DNA from: Hermodice carunculata
Taxonomy: Eukaryota; Annelida; Polychaeta; Eunicida; Amphinomidae
Reading direction: 5' to 3'
NCBI GenBank assembly: GCA_964020975.1
Contig: OZ026617.1
Span: 26,011,254-26,075,253, forward strand
DNA length: 64,000 bases
Position 1 is the stretch's first letter. Each line of letters starts with the position of its first letter. Positions 38,633-50,830 of this stretch are shown in pieces. Below the pieces are notes generated by a model. That model searched no databases. It worked only from the letters and a program-made list of their open reading frames with translations, and was not told the DNA's origin. The translations under genes were made by a program, and so were the position numbers.

Positions 38633-38671
38633 TATACATATATATATATATGTGTATGTGTGTGTGTGTGT
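38571..38671. repeat. (TA)n/(TG)n microsatellite
   Basis: About 40 TA units with TACATA interruptions, then TG units. From 38,672 to 39,029 nothing clear is seen. Confidence 0.95.
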
Positions 38672-39029
38672 AATCAAACTATTACACCACGTTATAGTTA
38701 TACACTGTGATAAGTCACTGTGGTTTTGGTAGTGATTGTGAATGAAATTGGGCAATTATAGGAGTAACGACAATCCAAATTTACAAGATAATTTACCCAC
38801 ACACAAAACATCTTACGAGCCAAACTTATATGCCCGTCTCGCATAACTGGGTTTATAATACACTTTATTCATGCAACCTGCATACTCATTTACTGGAGGC
38901 ACATGTTGCGTACAGTGTCAAAAACATTAAAACCAACAGTAGGCTTACATTCGAACAATACGATACACAACATAAAGTAACACGAAATCAATACATGAAA
39001 CTCAACAGATCTGGTTGGATTCTTTATTT

Positions 39030-40111
39030 TGATTAGATATACATGTATATGACAAAATACATTGTTTACATATGCTGATGATACGTGCATGTTTGCAGAC
39101 AGTGAAAAATTTTACAAAAAATGTTAAATGTATCAGATGCGTTTGTGTCTATAAGTTAGTAGAATATGTCATTCAATTATAAGAAATCTTAAGTAATGGT
39201 AATTGGCAAAAGCGTTCATCGTGATAAAAATGGAATTTGGGCAATTTTTATATCACTGAATGTAAAACATACAAATATCTTAGAATATTTTTTTTCGCAA
39301 TCTTTGAATGATTCGCGTCAAAGATAAGGCAGAACGCCTCCGATGTTACATGTGCAGTCTTCTGCAAGTCTTCACATGATAACGTAGACAAGGTAAATTT
39401 TGGTAACAATATTTGGAAGAATGTCATATTGCTGTCTATATCTCACGGATGTTCCGTCTGGTTGAAACACACTATTAGAATGTTTGTCACTTCTTAAATC
39501 ATTCCAGTATTCAATGGCCAGAGGAATCTTTGGTATTAAATGTACACCAACAACAACGGCTATTTTAGGAGCGCTGGGTTGGCTCCCAATAAACCTAATT
39601 TTGGAACCATTCCGTATTAAATACTTTCACAGAATGATGTATGACTTACCTGATTCAGGTTTGTGTAAACAAGTACTTTTGGCTCTGGGCGCTCAATATG
39701 CATATGGGTCGTGCACTGCTTGGCCTTAATTTGCTGAGCTTCATAAAGTGCTAAAAAAATGTTGGTTTGGATAGAGCTTTCAACTCTAATAATCAAGAAT
39801 GGCTTCAACCATTCATGAGACCGATTTTCCACAGTTATCCTGCCTCTTTTGTAAAGGACATGGATGAAAAAGCATCTTTGTATTGCTATCGGTCATTTAA
39901 AAGGCCAACCTTTGGTGAAAAATATTTAGGTCAATTTAATAATTTTCATGGATCTCACGTAAGGGACGTCTCAGTCTGAAGGAAAACCTAGCACTGTGGC
40001 CCGTCTCTGACGCAACGTTAACTTGTGATTTGTATAATAACGGGGTCGAGGATTTGCCTCATTTCTTGTTTTTTATGGCCGACCTTGCAACCGATCAGAG
40101 TGAAGTTTTAT

Positions 40112-40156
<45 letters not shown>

Positions 40157-40511
40157 CAGGCTAAAATCTATTGACGCTGAGAATGTGTGGTTGAAAATAT
40201 TGAAGTGCGTCAATTTTAGGTAGGCCTAAATTAAATGTATTCATTGCAGAACATGCTTACGATTTTGGCGATGACCAAGTTGGCATTTTCGGTACAATAT
40301 CAAAGCAATTTTCAACCGAAGAGCGTGGGATTTTATGCGCGAGTCAACAGTGACTGTACAGACCGGACCAAAGTAAATACATAATATATATGTGCTCAAA
40401 GTGTTTCATATACTGTATATAACTTTTTAAACCATGTATATAACGTATTTGTATGTAACGCACCACGGGACTTTCCACGACCATAGGTGCGCCCGATATA
40501 AAGGGTAGTTT
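39030..40511 (+). mobile_element. decayed LINE, 3' half
   Basis: The plus strand shows YADDTCMFAD (reverse-transcriptase catalytic motif, about 39,070). It then shows SFQYSMARGIFGIKCTPTTT and ALGWLPINLILEPFRIKYF, a C-terminal block of the type '..ILG...LGW.pl..r'. A tail resembling LCNNGVEDLPHFLFF follows. An (AATC)n run (40,112-40,156) interrupts it, and the end 'aaagggtagttttcatcatc' runs into a CAT microsatellite (40,512-40,540). The 5' half is missing. Confidence 0.65.
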
Positions 40512-40540
40512 TCATCATCATCATCATCATCATCATCATT

Positions 40541-41813
40541 TGCTCAGTCAAATCGTGCTACCCACTGCAGCTGTATCTACATACTGTGTAAAAATATTGA
40601 AATAATTAGGTAGTGAACCGTGAGAAGTTATGAACAAGCTAAAATATAAGCATCCAAATTTCTATTCAGACTACAGGATACTGTCTGATATTTGGCAACA
40701 TAGAATTAGACATGAAACTATTTAAGACCTTATTCCTGCCGACCGTCACCAATGGATGTAAGGTACATTTTGGGTGTACACAGAAATTCAAGTAATTGTG
40801 CGGTCACAGGAGAGTTGAGTAATTTTCCTATTTTGATGTTTGGACCATCAACGTGCCAAATATTAGGCCAAGACCCATGACGGTGGCCCTGGTAGTCTTG
40901 TAGATGTGCCCTTAGAGAAAATTATACACTGATAAAAAACAACAGCTGTTGCTAAAAAAATTTAAAGACACTATTTAAACATTCTGATATGAATTCCTCT
41001 CAGGAAAATGCCGGTGGCAACTGTATTGTAAGGAGTGTACAACTGCTTTAGAACATAATGCAAGCTGTTTATGAGAGAGACTGGTTAAGGTACATACGAG
41101 GTGAAGACCTCACTTCAAACAAGCGGAGAACTTACTGCCCCTTCAAAAACAATTCTATAAGAGAAAAATACCTTAACATGACTATACCTTTCCAGAAAAG
41201 GAAAACTTGTATTAAGTGAGAAAAAAAAACTGCCCATAAATTGAAAGTGGAGGCCGAGCACTACAAGCACTACAATGGAACCTCCCTTGAAAACAGGCTC
41301 TGTCCTACGTGCGCAAAAGTTGAAGATATATATACTTCATGCTAAATTGTCTTTCAAGATCAATTACTGACAACTTAAACAACCGCAACTTTTCACAGAA
41401 ATCTTCAAATGACAAATTTAAGATTTGGATGATCAGTTCCAGTTGTGACCACTTCGTTATCAAAGAAGTGAGTATATTAATTGATTTCTCTTTTGATAAC
41501 TGCAAGAAAAGAACAGTGTTTCTATTAGGCCCACATATGATTTATGGTGCCCCAGTTGGTTGGCCGAAGGGATGATCAACTTGTAGTGTGTTTTATACAT
41601 GATGTACCTAGATTTTTTTGTCAATGTATTATGTTTTTTATTCATTGTATGTTTTGTCGTAATGTACAATACTGATCAATGTATACAGATTTGTAGAACA
41701 AAGCTAATCTGCATGTGACGGTGTCACTTTACGGAGGTTCTTTTAATTGGAGATTCTTTATATTTTCTCAATGTTCACCAAGATTTAGTATTATCTTCCT
41801 TACTTTCCTTTTC
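40541..41813. other. gene-free stretch, possible LINE debris
   Basis: Short open pieces (for example near 41,075: ERDWLRYIRGEDLTSNK) look protein-like but match nothing I know. No exon was recognised. Confidence 0.35.
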
Positions 41814-41990
41814 TCCTCCTCTTCTTCTTCTTCTTCTTCTTCTTCTTCTTCTTCTTCTTCTTCTTCTTCTTCTTCTTCTTCTTCTTCTTCTTCTTCTTCT
41901 TCTTCTTCTTCTTCTTCTTCTCCTCCTCCTCCTCCTCCTCCTCCTCCTCCTCCTCCTCCTCCTCCTCCTTCTTCTTCTTCTTCTTCTTCT

Positions 41991-42037
<47 letters not shown>

Positions 42038-42084
42038 TTCTTCTTCTTTCCTTTCTTCTTCTTCTTCTTCTTCTTCTTCTTCTT
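41814..42084. repeat. (TTC)n/(TCC)n compound microsatellite
   Basis: About 270 bp of TTC units with a central block of about 16 TCC/CTC units (41,920-41,970). The serine/proline open frame through it is an artefact. Confidence 0.98.
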
Positions 42085-42119
42085 GTCGCTGTTACTTAAA
42101 TGTAATCATGTGTTTCTGA

Positions 42120-45092
42120 AATGTGAAGAAAAATATTTCAGTCATAAGTCATGAGTTTTTGCAACGATCAACATCTTTTTCTTCTGACATTGATCTCTCA
42201 TGTATTTAGAGTGATTTCTTCACCTACAGTAGTCACGCACATGGGTCAACATCTTGTCTTCATCCTTTTGTATGCAACAGACGAGTATTTGACAATATAG
42301 AGAAAGTTACAGTTAAACATGACATAATATCTCCTGATCATCTTCCTTCACTCGTCGAAATAAAACATGCTACATATAATAATATGTCAAGCGATATCAG
42401 CCATGAAGTTCACATAGAGAACTGTGTTCACTGGAATAAGACGTTCAATAATTATATCAGTAATTATAAAAGTTTGTGTGATGACTGATTAAGCGAAATC
42501 ATCGTAGAACCTGAATCAATTAATTGCAGAGATTCGAACTGTAGTAATAATAATGCCCACCAAAGAGAAATCGTGTTTCTTTACGATCAATTTATATCGT
42601 GTATGGCAAAAGCTGGGCAGAAAGCTATTGGTGTTTCAAGACATAATGGTGAAGTTGTACTCGGCTGGAACAAGGATGTTTTTCATACACATAAAAATGC
42701 AAGAGACAATTTATCATGTAATGCAGCAATACAAACTAGCAATAACAAACCAAAGAATGGACCACTATTCAATGCGATGTATAGCCCTCGGTTAAAAGTA
42801 TAGACCCATATCTTTTACATGGATCGCGAAACAGGCCAAGCCTATATTAATCCCCCTGCATGGCACAGATGGTAGCGTATACTTTCCTACCAACTTGTAG
42901 CTCTCGGTTAAAGTTAAAATACGCTTCAAGGGCATGTGAAAAGAAAGAAGCTTAGCACAGAGCTGATTCTCTTGCAGAATATCTGAGCAACAGAGAATTT
43001 CGCAGCTTTTGGAAAAAGATCTCCAATATAAATAAAAGCAAGGTAAATCTACAAGATGTCATTGGTCATGCTAATGGAGAGAAACAAATTGCTAATGAAT
43101 GAAAAAAAATAAGCAAACCTGCTAAATGAATCTTAAGAGTCACTATGTAACGCCTTTCGTGATATGAAATTTGAGGGTGAGTTTGATAACTTAACTATAA
43201 GTGCATCTGAAGTAGACAGAACAATCGCAAGTTTAAAACTTGGTGAAGCTGGTGGACTTAATGAATTAACAGACGAACATTTAAAGTATGCTGCAAAAAG
43301 AGTTAACTTATTCCACCCTGATAGAAGACCGAGTCAACCGCTTTCCTTGGCACGCTCTGGGCGCAATGAGTCCAGAGCGCCCCAAGGAAAGCTGTTGACC
43401 ATGGGCATATAATTTGGAATGGTCTTCCACGCAAGTTTCATCCAGAGTTTTGAAAAATGATTCCTAAGTTAGTAAAATACAATTAGCAGACGACATTTAG
43501 ATATTAGCGGGAAAAAGAGTCATTAGGGTGGAATGAGTTAATGTCCTTCTCGTATTTTGCTTGACTAAGATGTTGTCCCATAGCTTCGTCCCAGACAATT
43601 TCATGAAGACTAATATAATTCCCCTCGCTAAGAATAAAGCTGGGAATCTACAAAACTTGAATAATTACAGACCCATTGCTCTAATCACTTGTACATCAAA
43701 ATCATGGAAAAGATTATTCTTGCAAAATGTTTTGATAAGTTGAGCACAGGTAGTAATCAATTTGGGTTTAAAAGAAATCATTCTACTGATTTGTGTATTT
43801 TCACCTTAAAGCAACTGTTACATAAATGTAGAAGTCAAGGGAGTCCTGTGTTTTTATGCTTCCTTGGTGCCTCCAAAGCTTATGGGGGGGGGGGGGGGGG
43901 GGGAGTTCAAAATCCTTTTGCAAGGGGGTGTCCCTACATTTATAATCTGTCTGCTAGCTTATTGGTATAGTGCTCAAAAGATGTATGTAAAGTGGGACCC
44001 ATTTTTTTTTTCAAATTATTTTACAGTTTCTAACGGCGTCCGACAGAGTGCTCTTTTATCTCCGTCATTGTTCAATGGTGTAATAAGTGTTAAGTTGAAT
44101 GATGTATCCTCAGCAGGCTTTTCCACGGGTAATATGACTGTTAACAATTTAATGTATGCTGATGATATGTGTCTTATTGCTCCTTCAGCTAAAGGGCTCC
44201 AAACAATCATTAATTTATGTTGTTTGGAAACAGATAGCTTAGCCTTATAATATAACATAAAAAAGACTGTTTGTATGTGTTTTTACCCAAAATATTGGCA
44301 ACTTAAAACCGTGCCTGATATATATCTGGGTGACCAAAAGGTTGTTTATGTAGAAAGTTTGAAGTTGTTAGGTTGTCGTATTTTTAATAATTTTTGCGAT
44401 GATGATGACGTCCATGCAAAGACAAATTAGGTTCACGTACAGCAGAGCAAATACTGATAAGAAAGTTTTTTTTATTTTCTTTTGAAACCCGTGTCCTTCA
44501 TTTTTGCCACTTAAAAATTCGCACTCCATAACATGTGGACGGCACAGTGGCAGGGAAGTTAAGATTCAGTTGTTCAAATCGTATATTGCAAATTCATATT
44601 GTAGTGAATTGTGGACGAACATTAGTACCATACAGATGCAAAAAGTGAAACTAAGTAGTTTATAATAATTCATTCAGAATTTTCTCTCTACCTCGTTTTT
44701 GCAGTATTAGTCAAATGTTCGTTAATCTTGGTATCCCGATTTATGGTGAATTTACACGCAGCGATATTTAGTTTCTGGGAAATATTTGAAATCAACACAA
44801 AATGCATCATTCAAAGCTTTTCCGATAGCTTGTTTAAATGTGTTGGTTTATTCACCTATCACATGTGGTAAAAAAAAGCGTTGTTTATGTAGGGCCTAAG
44901 TAGCATCAGCATCATCGCCATGAGCAGAATGTGTAAATTTTGTAGGGTATTGAATGTACCTCTTTTTCGAGATGGTAACTATATATTGCACTATCAGTTT
45001 TGCTACATGTGTGTTTGTTTTGTTTATTTTATTTCAAAAATCTCTATGGACCCCGGAGTCTGAAATAAAATCATCTTGAATCTTGAATAAGT
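42120..45092 (+). mobile_element. long decayed LINE (endonuclease end to 3' tail)
   Basis: Plus-strand pieces in order: SHAHGSTSCLHPFVCNRRVF and DIISPDHLPSLVEI (C-terminal AP endonuclease, 42,230-42,350), GWNKDVFHTHKNARD and KPKNGPLFNAM (linker), and LAEYLSNREFRSFWKKISN. Then come NNYRPIALITC, NQFGFKRNHSTDLCIF, NGVRQSALLSPSLFNGVIS and NLMYADDMCLIAPS (reverse transcriptase). The 3' end at about 45,040-45,092 has 'ggagtctgaaataaaatc' and repeated 'ttgaatc', a typical LINE tail. Many frame breaks show it is dead. A MITE (M3) and a run of 20 G sit inside. Confidence 0.8.
43303..43541. mobile_element. TTAA-flanked MITE with internal palindrome, copy M3, inserted in LINE
   Basis: The ends TTAACTTATTCCACCCT and (inverted) TTAACTCATTCCACCCT lie at 43,303 and 43,541. 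The inner palindrome has the family arm CTTTCCTTGG paired with CCAAGGAAAG. The LINE reading frame is lost at 43,303 and LINE sequence resumes after 43,541, so the MITE arrived later than the LINE. Confidence 0.78.
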
Positions 45093-45654
45093 CAGAAAGG
45101 TCTTGGACCAGTAACCCCTCAAGGTCGGGTCAACTGATCCACTCTTTTGATCGAGTACTGAATACTGTTGCTGTGTCTATTGGGTGTTAATATCACAGGA
45201 GCAGAACATCCCAAATAAAGTGCCATCACAATTTTGGATAGGAAAATACCTACTAACTGTGAGTTTTAGAAAGGCACTGCTACTCTAGAAATATTTTAAA
45301 TCATTTGATAATTTTGTGTATTTTTGGAGACATATTTGGCTCGGAATGGTCAATCATGGAGGTAAGGTACACAAATGCACCTGTAAAAAAATCTAATCAC
45401 ATGACACCCTATTTTCTTGGTTTTATGCTTGCTGCTACCGGTATAAATTTGAAGTAGAATGCAAAGGAAGTTGTGGTTTTACGTTTCAAATAGGAGAAAT
45501 AAACCAGCGAATGTCGCTATTTTAACATGCATTAGGCCTAGGTTACTGGTCCATTACTATTTTATTTTATTCAACCATTAGCGTACAGTTAGATTGTATT
45601 GTATTGATCACATGCTACTTTCTGTAAAAAGTGTTCCGATCAATAAAGTATGCG

Positions 45655-45919
45655 TATTCGTATTCGGCCCAAGACCTAGAGGGCGCAGCTGAGTACGCTT
45701 GGCGAACTGCCTCGATCTGAAACTGTCTCAAGTAATCTCATATTCCAAATCTCGCTCCTCTTGCGAAGTAGACGAGATGCGCTGTATTTTACATTTTTTG
45801 CCACTGAGCATTTCCGTTTGTTGAGCTGTCTGCTTCTTGTTCATCGCGATTATCGTCATGTCCTGAAAATGCAGTAGTGAGTAGCAATATCAGAAAATTT
45901 CGAGTATTGATCGACAGAA
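45655..45919 (+). promoter_or_regulatory. possible promoter upstream of tentative WDR41 exon 1
   Basis: A locally CpG-richer stretch (AGAGGGCGCAGCTGAG, 'gcgaactgcctcgatctg', 'ctcttgcgaagtagacgag') stands out from its AT-rich surroundings and precedes the ATG at 45,920. There is no TATA box. The role is inferred from composition and position. Confidence 0.3.
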
Positions 45920-45994
45920 ATGTTCCAGCGTTTACGAAGGAGCACAACCACACAAGAACAAGGAGGCAGCAACAAGGCACCTCCTGTTCAAAAG
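45920..45994 (+). CDS. WDR41: tentative WDR41 first coding exon
   Basis: An ATG opens a frame, MFQRLRRSTTTQEQGG...PPVQK, of 25 codons that would join in phase 0 to the exon at 55,327. Human WDR41 also begins with a short, poorly conserved basic segment (MLRWLIGGGREPQG) before NPYTEL. The weak point is the donor: the best in-phase choice, AAG before GTTGTA, is poor, and no GTAAGT or GTGAGT is nearby. The intron would be 9.3 kb. The true first exon may lie elsewhere. Confidence 0.3.
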
Positions 45995-46249
45995 GTTGTA
46001 AAGGTTGGTTCAGACTTTAGTCACACTTCGCTGTTTGCAAACACTCACGCTCACAACAGGGAGACAGCACAAAATTTGTTTGGCCAGCTTCCCTCCATTA
46101 GTAAATTTATCCTTAGGGGCCATAGTGAAACTGGCCAAACAAATTTTCAGTCTATCTGTGCTCACACTCACAGTCACACACTCACACTCCGAGTACGATC
46201 ACGCTGTCTTGTCAACGCACCCAGGCCAGAGCACAGGTGCTCGTAATGT

Positions 46250-47010
46250 GGTGACCTCCCCTTCCCGCCGCTCCCCCCCCCCCCCCCCCCGGGGGTGAAG
46301 GGAGGCTGGGTCACCTAGTTCTTATTTTGGCTACCAGGTGGTGCTGTGATTAAAAAAAAATGTATGAATTTTTGTGTGTCAAGGCTATATTTGACTTCTC
46401 CAGAACAGCTGAGCAGAATTCCTTAAAATTTTATCAGAATAAAATTTGACTTTGAAAGACAGTGAAAGTTTATCAAATTGATATGGATATAAGTTATGGG
46501 AAATCATTTAAGGATATATATCAGGTTACAATGGGTTAAACCATCATTTTTGCTATTTTCACACATGTTATGCACTTTCCCTTTAAGTTTTGTATGCCGG
46601 AATCAGATTTCAGGTTGTGTAAAGGAAAATTGTGAATTTTGGCAAAAGTATTGGGCCTGGTTCTCACTGTTTGGTGTGGCTTCGGCTGGGGACTAGCTAA
46701 GCTTCTAAGCTCCACCCTGCAGGAATCCAACAGGAGCCTCATTTACATACAGCAGGTGTGAGCGCTTCTGCGCACGCTCCGCACAAGCAGACTACGATCA
46801 GCTGGGCAGGCAAACCGCATTATCGCTTTGTGTGCAACTCTCGTTTGAACATATCCATATAAACTCAGACTTCCATCCTCTTGTTGCTCCAATACTTGTT
46901 CTTTCGCTCAGTTTCAGAGTTCCAACTTAACAAGTTGCACACACAGCAGCGGCATCAATACAAGCCTGCAACTGAGAACAGTCCCATAATCGGTATCCCT
47001 CTGGCTGTTC
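46250..47010. other. gene-free stretch
   Basis: A run of 18 C followed by 5 G (46,273-46,295) lies in a short GC-rich patch. 'ttgacttctccagaac' near 46,393 resembles the dispersed family of 58.5 kb. No exon is recognised. Confidence 0.45.
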
Positions 47011-47083
47011 ATTCACATCTCCTTTTTCACAACAATCTGTAGATCTAGCCTCGTGGACCACAAAGTCTCCAAGTTTCTGGGCA

Positions 47084-47359
47084 CTAGCACTGCAAATGCG
47101 TTTGTCCAGACCGGGTTGGCTTGTGGATGTTGTGGTGTACGTTCACCGAATAAGTATCCGTGACCTTGGCCGCGACTTCGTTCGACCCTGACCATGCAAT
47201 GCCAGACTCGCCCGGGGTCTCCGTGAGGCTCACGTCGGGTTGCAGGGTCGTCTCCACTGGAGGGAACTGATTGTAGTATGATCCTAGATCAGACGCTTTG
47301 AGTTCACTTCCAACTGACGCGGGCATCGGTCTGCCCCTAGGTTTTTTCTTTCTCGGCAT
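47084..47359 (-). CDS. unrecognised open frame, possible first exon
   Basis: On the minus strand, downstream of a CpG-rich segment, a 91-codon frame starts MPRKKKPRGRPMPASVGSEL. It has a basic, AT-hook-like start (KKKPRGRP) and then an acidic, serine/threonine-rich part. I do not recognise the protein. The local base composition differs from the AT-rich surroundings, which fits either a genuine first exon reading leftward or the coding start of a transposon. No donor could be assigned with confidence. If the tentative WDR41 exon 1 is right, this lies in its first intron on the opposite strand. Confidence 0.3.
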   Translation of the reverse strand: MPRKKKPRGRPMPASVGSELKASDLGSYYNQFPPVETTLQPDVSLTETPGESGIAWSGSNEVAAKVTDTYSVNVHHNIHKPTRSGQTHLQC

Positions 47360-47501
47360 CTTTGCAATAGCACTTTCTAATCACACAAATGTAAGCAACG
47401 ATCCTGTGAACTTGATAGAATCTTTCTGAACTGAGACTGAAGTTCCGATTTACTGACACCTATACTGGGCCCCACGCAAGACGGCAAACATCGTAGAACC
47501 C

Positions 47502-47541
47502 GGTTGCCCCGTAACCACCTGTCAGTCATTTGTCGGCCAAT
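47502..47541. promoter_or_regulatory. X-box-like palindrome and CCAAT box
   Basis: GGTTGCCCCGTAACC (47,502-47,516) resembles the RFX-family X-box, and CCAAT follows at 47,537-47,541. They lie in a CpG-richer patch between the minus-strand open frame starting at 47,359 and a plus-strand ATG at 47,567. The arrangement is compatible with a bidirectional promoter. This is inference only. Confidence 0.35.
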
Positions 47542-47619
47542 CAGGTTAAACTTGAGAAACCCCAACATGGAATCCAAAGTGACAGATGAGCATGATTATA
47601 ACATTTTTGGATGTAAAAC

Positions 47620-48270
47620 CTCTAAAATAAAGCATTCTTTGAAGTTTGATGCTCCAAACTTGTCCATTTACTCAACATGTAGGAGTGCGTAACGGAATAC
47701 CAAGGTGTCATTGCGATCAAAGGCCCAAAGAATAGCATAAGTCCTATTGAAGTCGGCATTTGCTTTGAAAGCGTTTTTCTCGGCATCATTCCTGGCCTTT
47801 GTTTCTCAACTTCTTGTGAAATCAACTTCGTCAGTTTTGCTCATAAAGACCTGGGGTTTGTGGCAAACTGTTCACAAGAATGTAATCTTTAAAAACGTGT
47901 CTCAGATTTTTTCTATGTTGAGTGGTTTTCCCTCCACAGTGAGCCAAAAGTCAAAACCTTTGATGTAAGAACGGAATGTCATGTTTTCAACTTTAAACGG
48001 GAGTATCTCCATGATAGCGCAAACAATGAAAAAAGTGAGACACGTTTGTGTAGAAAATCATGTCTGCTAGCTTTTGCAACAGAAATGCACATGCTCAAGC
48101 TCAAAATAAAAAAAGTAGATTTAACAATTGTGTGATTTTTTTATGATCACTTTTACCTGATTGTTGTGTCAACACAGAAGAACTTGTAAAAATGAAAATG
48201 CTCTCAACTTATTCCGAGATTTGTTAACTTTCAGGAAATATATAGTTTATGGTACTTTTAATGTATTTTC
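47620..48270 (-). repeat. degenerate coding-like repeat, related to 60.1-60.5 kb
   Basis: The block shares 'ggcaaactgttc', 'gtgtctcagatttt', 'ttgatgtaaga' and 'aaatgagacac'-type phrases in the same order with 60,170-60,460. It also shares the TATAGTTTATG phrase with the foldback element at 1.4 kb. Minus-strand pieces such as MTFRSYIKGFDFWLTVEGK and NADFNRTYAILWAFDR look protein-derived and faintly recall gag-type sequences of LTR elements. It is broken and old, and the family is uncertain. Confidence 0.4.
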
Positions 48271-50659
48271 AGACTTTTATTAAGTCATTTGTAAGACTCA
48301 CGCGTAACCTGATATATACCCTTAAAAGTCAAATGACACATTGACATCTTTGTAATGGTATATCAAAGGCCCAGTGTTAGTATTAGACGTTAGTAGCAAA
48401 GTACCTATTGGGGTTTCTTTTTGTGATGTTACTTTTGACTAAGTGACTTTGAAAGGTCAAACTATCATATTGGGTCATCACAATTTATGTTGGTAATGGT
48501 GTATCCTACATCTCTTGTTCCCATTAAATATCAGTAAGAAATTGCAACATGTGGTTAGTTTTGGTGTGGTCCCTTTTGACTTTGTATGACCTTGCAAGAT
48601 AAAATTAAAGTTTAATGACATATATAAGCTTACAGTCAGGCACACATGCGTGTTTCTGGGTCAATCTAGTCTTAGGGGCTCCTACCAGGGCCTCGGTTTG
48701 GCATCAGGAGTGGCCATGTGACCATACACAAGCATGTGGGCCTGACTAATAGTATGGTATGCCAATTAAGGACAGGTAAGACACCAAAAATAAATCCCAC
48801 TTTAGTCAATCCTAGCTCAAAATGTATTTGCGTTAGGATAACATATCATATATGTGTGTACTTGTCATACTCCAAAGAATTTATATGTTCCGTACTTGGG
48901 TGTCTGTGATGTTAATTGTTGAATAAACAATTAAAAGTTGACCGCAAAGCATCCACCCCATAAATGTCGATATAAGTCACTAATTATTTGTGATAAAATC
49001 ATAATTACACTTGTATCTTAATCCTGACATATTGGCAACAAAAAACAATCCTGCGATTTTTTATGTTTGTTTTCGTTTTTCTGTTATCCATCCTCAAAGT
49101 TTAACGTTTCAATTTTCCCTTTGATTTTCAAGATGTTCATTTTCTTGATTTCATAGAAAAAGAACGAAGCAAAATTTAGAAAATCGCTGAACCATTTTTG
49201 CAGTTCAGACATTAAAGAATCAAAAGCCGTTAACCAGATTAAATTTCTGCCAGCCGTTTTCTTGGAATAGTCGTTCTTAGGTGGGGCTCTCATCCTATTA
49301 TCCTTTCTGAGAAAACAAGCTTCAAAGGCCTTTGATGTTGATCATTTGCCTCTGAAACAATACCATTTGCTCAAGTTGAGTTGATATTTGTACAAAACGT
49401 AGCAAACATCGTCCCTGAACATTTGGGGAGGCTGTCAATCAATTCTCGGCCAATCACATGAATAAAAGAGCCTTTGAGTTACGGAAAACATTATTTAGCG
49501 ATCTGTCAAACGGCGATAGCGACAGTCTGGTTTCAAAGTGTGACGTCATGGATGCAGCCCTTCCGGCCCTGTGACCTCAAGCCTGGCAGCAAAAGTTGTG
49601 TTGCCTTGCTTCGGTGGGGCGGCCTGCGGATGGTGGGTTTGGTCTTCCGCCCCCTGCCTCTTCGCCCCGTTTTTAGGGATAGTGTTTTATTGTGTTTACT
49701 CGTCTCCTATCTGTATACTTTATGTAGTTAGCTTGTTAGACTTATCTTTACTACACTTTACTTAGGTAGCTTGTCATTACTTTGTAGTTGTTTTCTCAAT
49801 GAGTTTCATTTCTCTTTCCAACCTGAGCTTTGTAACGCTAGTTTGTGTGTTTTCTCTTGTGTTCACATTTATGCTTATTTTAATGTGTTTATTTGTACTT
49901 TTATTTCCTCATCCCTGGGTTCCGATAAAGTATTATTATGTACGTGGGTATCGTTGATCAGGGTGTCAGTTTTTTTCCCCCCGCCTGTCTTTGGTGTGAA
50001 GGACCACTGGGGTAATCCATCGGGACATCTTCTGACGATTCCCGCCCCTCTTGAACATTTAAAATCTCCCTTCATTAGAATGCAAAACAAGCAAGATATC
50101 TATAAAGTAAACCACTAAGGCTATGATATGTTACCATGTTTGCATCTTTTCCCTGCCCACAAGCATACTTTCAGCATGCTGCCTTATTTCGCATTGCCGC
50201 CCTGATACCACTCTCTTTTTGCCATGGGCCGTTGCTACCTGCAACCACGTGACAGGCTGTTAAGTATGATTGACAGGTGGCATTGTTCTGATTGGCGGCT
50301 GAAAACCAAAAGAATGACACATGGACGTCCGGATGTCCACATGCCTGTGTGTTTTTTGGCGTTTTTCTCATATTTCTACTTTAGTTAATAGCTCGAAATT
50401 TTGACAACTAATAGAAAGGACATTCATCTTGTAAAAACCGTTAAAATTTCAAAATCGGCCATGCAAAGGTTTTTGGTGTCTTAAGTGTCCTTAATTAACA
50501 TACTAGTAGGGTAATGTCTGAAGCATGAGGAGATTAATGTTGTGTCGGCAAATGGATGAACTGCAACCACTGAAGTATTTGTTTAGTTTAACACTGAAAT
50601 GAGATATACAGGAAGCCACTGAATATCATATTTCGCTTGCTGGTAAATTGAAATAAAAC

Positions 50660-50830
50660 ACATTTGAAACCTCTCTTGTAAGACCACCCCTAGGGATGAC
50701 CAATTGTAGCGTCTCAAGACAGGTGCTCTCTCTCATAGGAGGAAAAATAACAAGAAAAGTACTGAGCAAAGTATATTGAAAATGTGGTCTTTCAAAGAAG
50801 GTGGTCTCTCAAGGCAGGGAACCAATGAAT
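50660..50830. mobile_element. pogo-like MITE relic
   Basis: It starts 'tgaaacctctcttgtaagac' and ends 'ggtggtctctcaaggcaggg', echoing the inverted ends and 'agaccacc' interior of the MITE at 22,141. The terminal CAGT and TA duplications are eroded. Confidence 0.45.

Noticed and set aside
41715-42119. 134-residue serine/proline open frame, and similar long frames in the TC, AG, GAAA, CA and AAGCA runs.
   Set aside because: They are translations of microsatellites on either strand, without homology or gene signals.
45920-46246. Full 108-codon reading of the frame beginning MFQRLRRS.
   Set aside because: After about 25 codons it becomes repetitive (HTHSHTLTL) and unlike WDR41; only the start was kept as a tentative exon.
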